From contig OY292274.1 of the NCBI GenBank assembly GCA_958496175.1, forward strand, positions 15,769,689 to 15,833,688: a DNA stretch of 64,000 nucleotides, written 5' to 3'. Of this stretch, positions 1-12,929 are shown one piece after another; the first letter of the stretch is position 1, and every line of letters starts with the position of its first letter. Under the pieces are notes generated by a model. The model was given only the letters and a program-made list of their open reading frames with translations. It was not told where the DNA came from and made no database searches. The translations under genes were made by a program, and so were the position numbers. Source of the DNA: Sisyra terminalis. Lineage: Eukaryota > Arthropoda > Insecta > Neuroptera > Sisyridae.

Positions 1-74
1 CAAATGGCCAATTTGAAAAGAAAACATAATCTACACCAACATTACGCAGACGAAGTTGCGAGGATCAGCTAGTA
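1..74 (-). repeat. Family A repeat, copy 1 (5' end only)
   Basis: The sequence ends in the complement of the family A head (ACTAGCTGATC, then CGACTTCGTCTGCGTAACGT), read on the minus strand. The body of this copy lies to the left of the window. The same head occurs at 1321, 18837, 22131 and, on the minus strand, at 31862. No coding potential is visible. Confidence 0.8.
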
Positions 75-1320
75 ATTTTATACATTAGCGATCTTTCATT
101 TGCAGATTTGATTTATTGCTTGAGCTTCATTGTTGAAAGCCAAATGTCCAAATAGGTTTGTCTTTTTCAGTTCAATAGTCAAATAGTTTTTGTCATTTCA
201 GTCAATAGTTTCAGTGCTAAGTTTTGATTATTTGTTCAAGATTCATTTTAATTTGTCGATCGTGATTTGTATTTGCTAGTTTTGGTTTTAGATTTTCTTT
301 ATTAAGACTAATAAAATTTTGAATCGTGGGATGTGGTTGCAAGAAAACACAGTGCTTAGCTTCAAAAATTATTTAGTTTTCATCAGACATTTGCTATTTA
401 ATAGCTATCATTAAATACCCAATCAAGCGAAATCATCATTGAAATAATGTGTTATAAATGAATCGTAACTGAGTTTCTGAATCTTATGCCTATAACTATT
501 GAGCAAATTGTATCACAAAGCGTGGCGCAGAATCTGAAGTAATTAAATTTATATAAACCATTAATATCAGTTTCTGTAAGTACTATGAAAACAAAGCTGA
601 TGAGCGAAAATTTATGTATGACCAATAGTTTTGGTGGTTGCCACATAGTTGTTCCGTTAATTTTATTAGAAAAACTAAATACGATTATGCTCATCAGATG
701 TCCTCTCCTTTTAATACTAACTATAGAAAGTTGACATTATTTATAATGTCCGTTGATAATGTTAGGAAACTATTTGAAAAATACATTTATATACCGATAA
801 AGTTCAGAATTGTATGCAACTTTACCTGTCAGTTTCTAAAAAATTGCGTTAAGTATTATAAAGTTAATGTGCTCAGGAATCACACGTAAGAAAGAAGATA
901 AAAATTACACACTTTTGACTTATAAGCTACAAGCTGCTTCTCAAATTTTCAAAGAAAAATCTAAAGAAAATACATTACTCGCAACAATCATGTCCAACTA
1001 CACATTCAAGTCAACTATTTATGGTGTCGATTGGACAGTAAGCTTTTATGACACAATCACGGCCGAATCTCTTTCGTAAAATAAGTACCATATGTACCTC
1101 CTTATGTTACCGTTGCATTGTTAAAATAAATCATTTTGTTATTTAATAGTCAATTAGAGATTCGTCGTGTTACGCAAAGGCCTACACAGTTTGATCAACT
1201 TGATTCCAAAAACTTTTATAACTCAAAAGTTTTACTTCTGTGAAATTCAATTTTCCTATTATTTTGTATAACAAAGCTTCAAAGCTAGAAATTGTATGTA
1301 AATTTTTTCACTGTTGGAAA
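75..1320. other. Non-coding AT-rich spacer
   Basis: I see no recognisable gene. Two overlapping short open frames on the plus strand (638-889 and 867-1079) look less random than most, with mixed amino-acid composition. They match no family I know and could be the frameshifted remnant of an unknown coding segment. Treat them as unsupported. Confidence 0.4.
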
Positions 1321-3700
1321 TCTGATCCCCGCAATTTCGTCTGCGTAACGTAGGTGAAGATATGTTTTCTTTTCAAATTTACAATTTGTAGTGGTATATG
1401 AAAAATTTTATTTTTCTTATTTCTTTTACGAAAAACATAACAATACTTAAAAACACTATTTTGTCAACTTTAAAAAGACACATTTAATAATCTGTTGCAA
1501 AGAATAAAATTGTTCTATGTAATAATCAATTAATTTTCAAAAAATATTTGTAAATATATAAAAAGAGTATGTCTATTGCGTATAGCTACGGTAGGTATAC
1601 CTATCGTAGACCAAATATTCTGTAAATCAATCAGCATCTATTCATAAATAAAAAATATCGCCAAGTTCAATAAAGTTGGTCTTAATTATTAGTAAAAAAG
1701 TCGAAAGTTATCAAAATACTCGCGTCAAAATAACAAAAGTTAAGGGTCTAGATTTTTGAATATTAGTAGGAATCTCATCTCACTGTTTCAATTCCCGAAT
1801 GAACTTTTTTCAATAACTATTGCAATGTACAACACAACCGCGAAATGTAAATTTGTACAATTGCACGAAACCCAGTTCTTCCATAATCAAGTATAACCAT
1901 TATGTATCTATAAAATTATTATTAAAATATCTGAATTTCAACTATATAATTAAACCATATTGGATAGTCTAGAGTTGACCATACACGATTTGGCGTATGC
2001 CGTTTGCTCTGAAAGAGCATTTTAAATTTCTTTTATCATTATGGCTTACCGTAAAAATATCGGTTTTTTCTTTTAGTTCGCCGAATTTCAAAGAGTACTC
2101 GCTCACTTATATAATTATTTCAGATTTTCAGGTTTACAATATATGAAAGCCAAAAAACTTAAAGCTCACTTATAAACTTAACCTTTTTCAGATATATTTA
2201 TCAGTTTAAATTCTTAAACAGACCCTAAGTTTTTGTCTCTAATATTAAACCAAGTTTGTTTTATATTAAGCGTTAATAACATTTCTCCTTTAACGATTAT
2301 GAAATTTGAAATTTCCATTGTTTATTATACGTTAGGCCGTACAAACTTAGCCACCCGTTTTTCACTCTTTTAGTGGAGGGAATTATCGAAAAACCTTTCT
2401 TATGATATAACGGCATCCTATAAGGAAAACACTTTCAAAATTTCCTCGACACAACTATGCATTTATATTTGAAAATGTAAAACGAAAAAAATATGGCCTA
2501 TATTTTAATTATGATTAAAAAGCAATTCGATTTCGCACATTTGGATGTTGTACATACAAAATTGTTGGAAATAGGTGGAAAGTGTGGGAGTAAATTCGAA
2601 TATTTTATATATTTTCAATAACAATAATTGGTTTTTAATTGTTCTAAATACCGAAGAAAAGTTAGTTTGGACGATTGTATATTTTAATTGATAATGAAAT
2701 ATATGATAAAAAATTGCTCCCCTAATGTTTTTCAGCTGAATAAAATTCATAAAAATTAGATTTTCAAAAGTTTAATTGTTGAAAAACAAACAAAAGTTAA
2801 AAACCGCCTCTTTGGTATTTGGTATATGTACCTACTGGTACCTACAACACAAACTTTCATACTAATTAAGTAAAATGGCGTTATTTAAAATGCTCTTAAC
2901 AAAATGATGTAACAAAAACAGAAACTTATTATTAATTCATTATTTATTTTTTAATAACACTTATTAAATTCAAAATTTCGATTGTTGATTAACTTAACAT
3001 TTTCTCATATAAACTTAGTCACCCCCATTCACTCTGTTAAGGTAGAAATTTTAAAAAAAAATCTTAACACAAGCCTACCTCTTATAAGGAATGCACCGAA
3101 TATTAAAATTTCATCTGGCAGAGGAGATATATAATTTCACGATTTTATTTATGCACGGTTTTAAAAGCGTATTTACTTTAAGCTTTATTAATATAATTAT
3201 TTTTTTACTACTACTGTTACTTTTTTCGATAATATTTCCTTATTGAGCAACCCTAAGGATTTATTTTCAACAATTTTGTAAAAAAAAAAAAGTTTGCTGG
3301 AAGATTCGAACCCACGTCTATTTTATTGTGAGCATAAGAATGTCAGATACGTAAGCGAATGCACTATGAACGAATAATTACAATAGTTGTTTATTATGTA
3401 TCAAAACATTTATATTTCAAAAAGGCAATTTTTGTATTTTAAATTAAATTACTGTGCTTTTTATTAGTTCAACTAAAAATATTAATACAGATCATTCTCT
3501 AACTTTTAAATACCTTTCCAATGATATATATACCTCGCCTGTCTAAAGTAAAATATTTTTTTTCATTCCTCAGTTTTTACGTAAGGGATACATTCCTTTA
3601 TTATTTTTAAGGAATGATAAGTAGTCTAACAAGTATGAGTAATTGTGTTGTGTCTTAATATAAAATTTCATTAAATTCGGATGTTCCGTTCGTTACTATA
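1321..3700 (+). repeat. Family A repeat, copy 2 (about 2.4 kb, tail missing)
   Basis: This is a long interspersed repeat without an open reading frame. It begins with the shared head (GATCCCCGCAATTTCGTCTG) and runs colinearly with copies 4 and 5 until about 3700, where it stops before the CAGA-rich tail seen in copies 3 to 5. It contains, in reverse orientation, a tRNA-like segment at 3291-3370. The head and the CAGACAGAC-plus-TTAGTATAGAT tail resemble retroposon ends common in arthropod genomes. I cannot assign a clade because no protein is encoded. Confidence 0.75.
3291..3370 (-). other. tRNA-derived segment inside family A copy 2
   Basis: Read on the minus strand, an A-box-like sequence (complement of 3356-3366, one mismatch to TRGYNNANNGG) is followed about 40 nt later by a B box, GGGTTCGAATCTTCC (3301-3315), and then a run of 12 T (3280-3291). 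The 5' acceptor strand does not pair with the 3' side, so this is a tRNA relic or SINE-like head, not a functional tRNA gene. The same block is at 23613-23692 and 29857-29939. Confidence 0.6.
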
Positions 3701-6700
3701 GTGCCGTTTAACCGAGCGGTGACCATGCGACATTTTTCAAATAACTTACATTTTTAAACTTATGATATATAATGGTATTGAAGCAAACTTAAATATGAAG
3801 TCATTTATTTTGATAAGGATTAATCCCAAAGTATAAATAAAAGAGCTTTTATAACGGTGGCATTTATATATATTATTTAAAATGAAAAACACTTATTGTG
3901 ACATAACTATAATAGTTAGACATATGCTGTCGCTCTATTTTTTGTAGATAATGATATGTTCTGCTAAATCGTACTACATTATTTTGTTCTAAAACCAATA
4001 GTTTTCGCAGCGTACGCGTTAAAAGAATGTTTTTTGATAATTGTTTCAGACCTTGGGTTACATTATTGGAGTTTTAGTTTGGATCCCTAACTTTTTTGAA
4101 AATTTAATATAGCCTATGTTCACCGCAAATAGTGTAGCTTCCGAACAGTGAAAGAATTTTTCAAAACGGTCAAGTAGTTTGGGAGACTATTCAAAGCAAA
4201 CAAACAATCAAATCTTTCCTCTTTATAATAATAGAAAAATAACATCGATACGTACCTACTTAACTCTAATACGAAAAGTTCGACATTTTATAACACTTAG
4301 AATTGACTTTGAAAATCAAACTTTCATACTGGCTTATATAAAACTTAATTAAAGTATTAAATGCAAAAAATCAGTTTTAAAGTTCCTTAATATACTGGTT
4401 ATTTATAATTACAAGTTTTATCCTTTTTATTCTAATTATTTTAATTTTTGAAAAACTGGAAAATAATTAGATAATAATTATAAGTATATTTCTTCTAAAT
4501 ATACGATATTATATAAACTCAAAAATGAGTATAAAAATCCAAATTTAAAAAAAAACGTAACTTATTTGAAAAGTTAAAAAATAAAAAGCACAAAAGAGTA
4601 TTTATAAAAATATTTTCCCGTTTAAAAGACCGTTGTTTGTTTCAACCCCGGATATTTCTGTGATTTGAGATATTTGCATTTAATGACGATATCCGTAAAT
4701 TGATTTGATGGTAATTGTTTGGCAATAATTTGTCGAGACTTGCTACTCTACTACTATTTTTTTTTGCTTAGACCATTATGTGTAATTAAGTAGAAGAACA
4801 TAATCATTCAGCATTTACATGCGCGCATGGCATTTTTAACCATTGCCTACCTATAAAACGTCAAGTCCAAGCTTTCAAAAAGCTTCATAGCTCTGCAACT
4901 TATCGATTTCTAAAATTGCGTCGTTTTCACAACGCATAATTGTTTCTTATAGTCATTCGGTTTTAAATAACATTCAATTCAATAGCATCAAGTGTTAAAA
5001 GTTTTTTTTTTCATTTCAAATTAATTTATTCTATCATAAAATTACCGCCAATGGACAGTGAATAAGTAATTCCCATTTGTTTATTTCTTCACATTTCGGA
5101 AATGAAACGAAATTTACTAAAACGGTAGATTTTCTAATTAAAAACATGTCACTTTCATGCAAAGATAAAATGAATAAGTTTAATATAAAAGTATGTACAA
5201 AGCATAATGGTTACGAACACACAAGAGAATGAGTGAACATTTTATCTTGAGGCGAGAAGATAACACGTAAAACAAGAACACTTTTGTTTGTTCTTTTTGT
5301 TATAACTTCATAGTGTTTTTATGAAATTTCATAAGAAAATGGAAAATGTTTCCTACATTAATAGAAAAAAATGCATTTCTTACTTTTTATTCCTTTGAAA
5401 AATTAACGAGAACACCAACAAAAATCAATTATTTTTCAATTATTTTTTCACAGACGTTATTCCGTCATAAATCGTTAATTTTCATACACGTAGTATTGAT
5501 AGCAGAAATTAAACAAAGAATATTTTTTTACGTTTTAAAATACTCAAAGCTTCCGTAATAAAATTAAAGGGCCTTCCTCAATACAACTCTTCACAAGTGA
5601 ATTACTTGCATCCGGTTTCCATTCAAAAACACATCACTATATTATTTTTTTTTCTTTTTCGGGATGAAACCAAACTTATTAGCGACGGCTTTTTCGCCAT
5701 CTTATCTTTATGAATATTTAATTCAGATAAAATTTATTTCAACCGTTCAAAAGAGCAATAACGAGAGGAAGTATTTAAACGAATATAATAATCAAAAAAA
5801 AGAACAGTAAATTTTAAATTTCAATTAATTGTATAGAAGAGTTCGGTAATAAATTGGTATAAAGTACCAACTGATACTTTTAATGGGTTATAAAAGACAA
5901 TTAATTCAGAGGCTGTATAAAACATGCAAAAAAAAATCAATTTTATTTCATTAAAATGTCATTATCTTTAACAAGATAAGTTCAAGCTGTCGCAATAATA
6001 TTTTTCGCTCAATTTCATTGTTACCTTCATTTAATATACGTCAAGATGATAATTTTTCAAATAAGTTTGTAATTTTAATGACACCCCAAGCGGAAATAAG
6101 TGTTTTAATATCAATATTTTTTTCTTTTTTCCATCAACAAGATTTCCTGTTTCTCGTCCGTTCACCTACATAGACGTATAAAAACGTAACCAGTAAGTAT
6201 CTATATAAACTAATTTTTCCTCGATAAACTTTGATTAAAAAGTAGCGCTCATAACTAATCTAGTTGAGTTCACTTTACCATTAAATGGAAAATATTCGTG
6301 GATGCAATTTTCCTGTAACAACCCAACCGTTATAGTGGCAATATTAGTTTAAAGGATAACTTCATTCAGTTCTAATTACAAATGGACACCAATTTCATTA
6401 AAAGTTATCGTATGCATTTTATTAGTTTCCTGCCAAATATATTGGATATTAATAAGTGAAGCAGAAATGGTATGATAAGCTTTTAGAGTGATCACCAATA
6501 ATTAACTCATCGCTTGGTCAATTTCAAATCGAATATTACCACTACGCATCCCTGGAGCTATAACATTGTTCAAACATATCTATGCACAGTCAATAGCACA
6601 CATGTATATACACTATACAGTCAATAGCACTAATACAGATTATAATCATCCAATAGGGAGACCAAAGTCACAAACTAAAACTGCCCAATCAAAAAAAAAA

Positions 6701-7499
6701 AAAAACTAGTCCAAAAGACCCAAATCGATCATGCATCTGTTTTCTTATACATTTTACAGGAATCATGTAAATGTAGTGTCTGTGTATGTAGGTGGGTGTC
6801 ATAGGGCTTGCGAATAATAAAAACATTAAAATTTATTATTAATTACATCCTTAAATCAATTATAAAATTAACATTATAGAATCAAATGACAATCGATTAT
6901 TTGAAATGTTTTTAAATTTGGAATTATTATTATTAAAACTAACTTTGTTACACAAACCACAATTGCAGTAAACTATTTTTGTAACTAAACTTGTCAAAAA
7001 GCATTGGTTCAAAAAAATTATATAATATTATTTTCGTTCAATCATTCTTCGGATTGGTATTTTTACATCACGGTAGTAACATTTATCTTGTAGGTAAAAC
7101 TTAGTTTAGAGAATAGATAAAACATGCGTATTTTCACCTAAGAATAGTGATACACCTAGGATAAATGTGTAGAATTTACCTAGCACATAATTTTTTAATC
7201 TACTAAATGGCTATCTTAAGGATATGGATCTATCCACAAGTGAAAATATTGGCGCTTTGGCTGGTAAAAATCAATCTTTCTTTTAATCTAAATCGGAAAG
7301 ATAGCAGTAGTGAGCAAACCGTGGCGCATGCGTCAACCTTGGCGCATTGAATAATGGCAAGTAGCGCAACGCATTTTTGCCATAAAATTTGATCTGGGAG
7401 ACAAATAGCACTATCTAGAGGGGAAAATGCCGGTTCTTAAAAAAAGAGCATTTGTATTTTCATGCAATTATAATAGAGTATTTTTTTTCTATTTTCTGT
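3701..7499. other. Non-coding AT-rich spacer
   Basis: I found no gene. Short open frames here (for example 5346-5558) are Phe/Ile/Lys-rich and typical of chance in AT-rich DNA. A 14-nt motif, ACAGTCAATAGCAC, occurs twice 31 bp apart (6586-6599 and 6617-6630). Confidence 0.5.
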
Positions 7500-7733
7500 A
7501 GTCATTTCGGCTCAAGTCCTTTTTAAGTCGGTCAATATCTGGAAACGTTGCATTTTCAACTTTGTCTTTTATTTTATTTGCGATTTTTGTTAATTCAGTT
7601 CTAAAATGGTATATTTTTCTCTTTTGTAGCAAAATTTTCAGTACGGACTGATTTAATTGCAAATTAAAAAAAATAGTAAAAAATGCAACTTTGCTAGATA
7701 TTGACCAACCTAAAAGAGAACTGAGCGGTCATT
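7500..7733. repeat. Imperfect inverted repeat, foldback or MITE relic
   Basis: The left arm (about 7501-7560) and right arm (about 7677-7732) are inverted copies of each other with several mismatches and small gaps. The best shared block is GGTCAATATCT followed by GTTGCATTTT. The spacer is about 115 bp with no open frame. This is probably an old non-autonomous DNA element; no clear target duplication is seen. Confidence 0.45.
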
Positions 7734-7770
7734 TCTTTTTCATTTTTATAGTATTCCAATATTTTTTATC

Positions 7771-8032
7771 CAAGGGCGGATTCAGGATTTTTTTCTGGGG
7801 GGGGCACAATATCATCTTTCATTTGCAAATGCGTGAAAAGGATCACGAAAAAAAATTCGCAATTCCAGCCAGAAATAGACAAGAGTTTTACTAATGTTCT
7901 TTCTGTTATTTTATTCATATATTTTCACAACTTTAATAATTTGATTTGCTTCTAAGTATATACTGTTATGGAATCTCCACAGTACACAAAAATACCCTGG
8001 GGGGGCACGTGCCCCCCTTAAATTTGCCCTTG
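7771..8032. mobile_element. hAT-type MITE, copy 1 (family D)
   Basis: Terminal inverted repeats start CAAGGGCGGATTCAGGAT on the left and end AAATTTGCCCTTG on the right. The element is flanked by 8-bp near-identical duplications (7763-7770 TTTTTATC and 8033-8040 TTTTTATT), the size used by hAT transposases. Just inside the right end is an 18-bp perfect palindrome centred on CACGTG (8000-8017). It is too short to encode a transposase. A second copy is at 49763-49993. Confidence 0.8.
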
Positions 8033-8040
8033 TTTTTATT

Positions 8041-11000
8041 ATTGCTTTTACAAATTCTAATTTATTAATGCCTTATAATTTTATGAGAATCAGTAGCTGG
8101 CACCAGCGAATTCGTCAACGTAACAAAATGTAACATAAATCCCTAAATGTAAATGATGTAATGATGTTCATATCACAAAAAGGTCTTTTTTACGTTTTAA
8201 AGTCTTAGCAATCGTTCGTGTATGTTTGCATTTACCACAAAACTTTGAGTTATTGAGAAAAGACAATATTTACTGAAACAAATATAATAAACCAATATAT
8301 TTTCATTACTGACTTATCACTTTCCATATAGCTGAAGTTTAAAAAACAAAGTTCCAAACCCAAAACAAAAACGAAAGAGGATAACAGAAACGATGTATTT
8401 ATCGTTGACGTATTTAAAGTAAATATAAAAGACCAATATTATAAAAACGTATCTGGAATTAATAAATCAACTATACATTATGAACACTAGTATTTTAACC
8501 ATGAATTAATAATAATAAATATATGAATATGAATATGAACAACAGATTTCAAAGAATTCAATTTAGGAAGCAAAATGTTTTATATGCTCTTTGCGTGCTT
8601 GTAGGTTGATAGTTAAAAGAAGCTTTTCCACTCTTCAAAAATTTGACATATTTAAAAATTTGTGTAACTCATTGATTATATGTTAAATTTAAAAAAAAAA
8701 GAATGTAAATTTTCATCCCTTACGTTTGAAAATTTTAAATAATGTATCCGAAGCAGGTTAAAGCGTTTATATATCTCGCTTTATTTGCAAAAATGATTCC
8801 AACAATATTAGTTTTCGTAAAATAAGTAAAAATTTGTCTACATTTGATCGAAAATTATAGACATTTTTTGATAAAATTTGTTGTTATTAACGTGTTTCGT
8901 ACGTCATCGGAAATAAAGATATGCAAAACTAAATGGAAATAATTTATCCATAACAATTTAAAAAAAGAATGAATCAAATCGAATCGGTAGACTTCTATTT
9001 AGCGAGCCTCGGACACACAAATAAAGAGATGTAAAATTTTAGATATGAAGAGGATGTAAAACAGTATTATTTTTTTGATTAAAATTTTTATATTATTTAA
9101 ACCAAATACGTTGAATTGTATTTTTCCAACGTTAACAATAACAACTACACAAAAATTTCTAGAGAAAATAATTTTTTCAATAGTGACGATTTTTTTTTTG
9201 AATTGGTAAATTGGTGAACAATAGTCATCAGAAAAAATTATCTTAAATGTAAATAAACTATAGCTAACAGTTATTTTTTTACAAACACGAAATCACTATT
9301 TACATTTAAAAATAATTAAAATAAAAAATTCCATATTTTTAGAGGAGTTGTGATGTTCCTTAATTTTTTATTCTTTCTGTTAATCTTCAAAGTACCTACA
9401 TAAGCACAAAAAAGACAAACACTTCCTTTGAAAAACAAATATATGATAAAATTCTCATAGTAGAAAATGATATTTGTTTAGCCTTTTAACACAGCGAAAG
9501 AATGATGTAAGAAAGGATGTTAGTACTTTTCAAGTGTATGGCTCAGATTTCACAAGTTTTCGAATTCATAAATACACAAGGAAGTGGAAGGCGGACACAT
9601 ACAAACTTTTAGGGTGAATTTTGATGGGAGTTTACCGGATTTACACGTTCTCACAACGCTCATTTAACTGTCCCCTTCAAATTGTATATCCTGTTATGCA
9701 ACGTAACACTATGAGAATCTTGGGGATTTCTTCTTAAAATCAAATGTAAAAAAGGATTCCCTAAACGCTTTGTATATTAAACTTGGCCATTAAATAAATA
9801 TAATTCCTCGCATTACAATTCCATTATGAAACTTTTAAAGAAGCTTTCAAAACTAAGCCGAGTTAATTTGTTTTCAGGTGATATTCGTATATATTAAATA
9901 ATCAATTTAAGGAAAATTCACCTTGTAACAAAATTTGAGGGTATTTTTGTCTTATTTACAAAAAGAGAGTTGGTGGGTTTAAAAGAATACAAGGCGTAGA
10001 TAATTGAGAACTTAAAATTCAAAGCACGCAGACTAACAATGTTATACGTTACATTAAATTGATCCCGTTAGGAAGAAAATAACAATAAAATTATAATATT
10101 AATTAATGGGAAACAGTAGAGACAATCTATGCAATTAACTTATAATTGTTATTTTTAAGTGAAAATTGAATATTTTTCAATTTATAACGAAGACGTCACA
10201 TTAATCGATTATTTAATGGAAGATTTTAAATATTTCAATGATTGCCCCTTTCACTGAATTTAATAGAAACAATGTCTGTATTAGATGGATGTTTCCCTAG
10301 AAATCGGATTATACTAATTAATCTCCCTCGCCTAACTTACCATTGTAAATGCTGTTAGTGCCAATAATGTAAACAACAATAATGCAAATTAAATTGAAAA
10401 CAACAATGATAATTGTTGCGTGTGAATTGGATAATAGAAAAGGGCACAATTGTCTCACGATAGTATGAACAGAGTCTGTTCATCTTCACTATACTCTTAT
10501 TCTAAAACCTTCAAATAATCCAATAAATTCTTTAAAACACAAAACACAAGCACATCAGTGTCAAGTATGCACTATAAATTATAAACTAAAAAAATTGGAT
10601 CGGTATCTGTTGAGGGAAGAAACGAAGAACTTGCACTGGCCTACTCGGAGGACTTGTCTTCTTCAATCACAAACATAAAGTGTGTAAGCCATGAGGAGGA
10701 TGTGGTTGGAAGACGTGCCATGGTTTTGTAAAGGGGAAACCGACAACGAACGATGGATGGATGAGCTCGTCATCATCGTCTTCACTGGTCTTCACCATCA
10801 ACACAAGTCTTTCTGTTTTACACAATCCTAACATCTCTTCGTCTGTCCCATTAAGAGCATTAACACAAAAAAGAGAATACCCATATAAACAAGAGTAATT
10901 TAAAATGTTTTAAAACTCAACTAGTAAGGCTATAACCTCGCCTCGCTCAAAACCCTAACCGAAATGATTCATTCAACTATTGAATAATCGAAAAGAACCT

Positions 11001-11538
11001 GTATAGCCCAGCACCCGAATCTCAACCCTCAGAGATCCCAAATCTTCACAATTTATAATTTTATAATTAAGTATTTTAACTGTCGAGAGAGAGAGAGTGG
11101 AAAAAAAATAAATATCACAAATTTTCTAGTACCTTAAAAACTTGAATTTTGATTGAACCCACACGTCCTTGTCTTGCTCACCTGCCGTGAATTAAATTTC
11201 CTCGCCTCAAGTTCGTTCTTTTTAATTTTTATTACACCTACATGTTATTTATTTAAGCGTTACATTATAATTTGTCTTAGGGTTGTAAACTACCACATAA
11301 GCACACAAATAGTATACATCATTGAAAGAAAATTACAAAAAAATATGAGACTTTGAATCTCATTAAAACAAAAAAAAAATACTTCTTTAAAAAAATAATG
11401 TAATTCTGAAAAAAAGAAAAAATATTCCGTTAAAAAATGATAAGATTTTATGTGGAATAATATAAAGAATAAATAAATTAAAGACGGTTCGGCTAAATCT
11501 TCATAAAAGTTCTGCAGTAATTCATCAACCACTTTATA
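8041..11538. other. Non-coding spacer with a GC-richer island at 10.6-10.85 kb
   Basis: No gene is recognised. A 13-bp-stem hairpin lies at 10460-10492. The stretch 10600-10850 is clearly less AT-rich than its surroundings and has no long open frame; it could hold a non-coding exon or a leader of a host gene, but no splice or promoter evidence settles this. A GA microsatellite lies near 11085-11098. Confidence 0.4.
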
Positions 11539-11539
11539 G

Positions 11540-12617
11540 GTATACCAATTAATTGAGTTTTGTTTTGATACAAGCTATTTTCAGTTTGATAGTAAACTGT
11601 ATCAACAATGTGATGGCACAAGTATGGGGAATCCAGCAAGCCCTGTATTAGCTGATATTGTTATGGATTATGTGTTTAGTAATGTTTTAAAACTACTGAG
11701 TTATCCAATACCTCTGGTAAGACTGTACGTAGATGATAGTGTACTGTGTGTCCCAAAGAGTGAAACAACAACTTTGCTAGATGCTTTTAATAGCTTTAAC
11801 TCCAAATTAAAGTTCACTATGGAAGTAGAAGAACATGAAACCATTAATTTTTTGGATGTTACGATACTTAGACTACCAGATGGGAGCTTGAAAACCGACT
11901 AGTTCAGGCAGATTATTGAATTATGAATCTAATCACCCAATGAGTCAAAAAATTGGGATGATTAAAGATTTAATAAAAAGAGCTTACAGCTTAAGTCATC
12001 AAGATTATCATGAGAAAAATAAAAACATTATTATTGATCTTCTAGTTAATAATAATTATCCGAGAAAACTGATTGACAGAGTTTTCAATAATTATTGTCC
12101 GATGAATAATAACACAAGTAATCGGGATCAGCTCATTAAGTCTTGTAGGTTTCCTTTTATTAAGGAGATAGCGTTCAAAATTGACAGTCTCGTGAGAAAA
12201 CGATATGGCAAATTAGCTTTTTATAATTTGAAAACTGTTAAGTCAGTTTATACAAGGCTGAAAGATAGGATTCCAGTGTTGGATCGGTCAAATGTGATAT
12301 ACAAAATTCCATGCACCTGTGGGATGTCCTATATTGGACAGACCAAAGAAAAGTTAAAAGACAGGATCAAACAACATCAGTATGACTGTAAAAACACCAA
12401 CATCCTGAAAGAAAATAAGACAACGTTTGCTAATCATCATTTCGATACTAAGCATAATTTTATGTTTGATGGAGTTTCAATTTTAGATAGTGAATCTAAT
12501 TACTTTAAGCGTTCGTTGAGTGAAATGGTTTTCATAAAATTAAATAAAACAATAAATCTAAGATCTAACACACAGAACCTAAGTTTAATATATAATGACA
12601 TCCTAAGTCTGAAATGA
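11540..12617 (+). pseudogene. Penelope-like element: reverse transcriptase C-terminus plus GIY-YIG endonuclease
   Basis: This encodes the 3' half of a Penelope-like retroelement polyprotein. The open frame begins after a stop at 11537 and includes the RT signature GTSMGNPASP followed by LVRLYVDDS, the YxDD active site. It stops at TAG 11900-11902. The next frame restarts at SGRLLNY (11904) and runs 233 codons to 12617. Only 4 nt lie where about six codons are expected, so a small deletion broke the frame. The second part carries the linker and the GIY-YIG nuclease: IYK...YIGQT at residues 129-143, Arg150, His154, the HHFDTKH block at 174-180 and the catalytic Glu203. The N-terminal RT motifs are absent upstream, so the copy is 5'-truncated. 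The family inserts by target-primed reverse transcription using this nuclease. The copy is dead. Confidence 0.9.
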
Positions 12618-12925
12618 TTATCTTTCGTATTTGTATATTTTATTTATATTTTTTAAATTAATATTATATTATATATTTTGAAGTGCGTAGCTAACAACTG
12701 TGGACTGATGTTTTCAGTTGGCTGTTAGACTTGTTATAAAAACACAAACTTGAAAGCTAAAAATCGTTTTACAGTTTTAATTTTAATTTTACAGTTTTTA
12801 ATTAACGATTGTTTAAACATTGTTGCGGTCAGTTTATAATAATATTGCTATAATGTTGTTAATATTATAATACTTTCAGAGCTTGAAAAAGTCTTAATAA
12901 TAAAGACCAAACGTCGCAAAAACAA
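12618..12925 (+). other. 3' untranslated end of the Penelope-like element with hammerhead-like relic
   Basis: AT-rich 3' UTR leads to a terminal block at 12881-12917. It reads CTTGAAAAAGTC, an A/T loop, then AAGACCAAACGTC: stem GTCTT/AAGAC between a decayed CUGANGA and a decayed GAAAC core. Penelope-like elements are known to carry hammerhead ribozymes in their terminal repeats. Here two core positions differ from the active consensus (extra T in CTGA, and G to C in GAAA). The exact 3' boundary is uncertain. Confidence 0.55.
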
Positions 12926-12929
12926 CGAT

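Noticed and set aside
638..1079. Two overlapping plus-strand frames of 83 and 70 codons that could be a frameshifted gene
   Set aside because: No recognisable motif or family, no splice or promoter signal; length is within chance for this composition.
3291..3370. A functional tRNA gene
   Set aside because: A and B boxes are present but the acceptor strands do not pair and the copies vary at core positions; called a tRNA-derived segment instead.
11290..11532. 80-codon minus-strand frame upstream of the Penelope-like element
   Set aside because: Dominated by Phe/Ile runs from A/T-rich sequence; no motif beyond a short ordinary-looking start.
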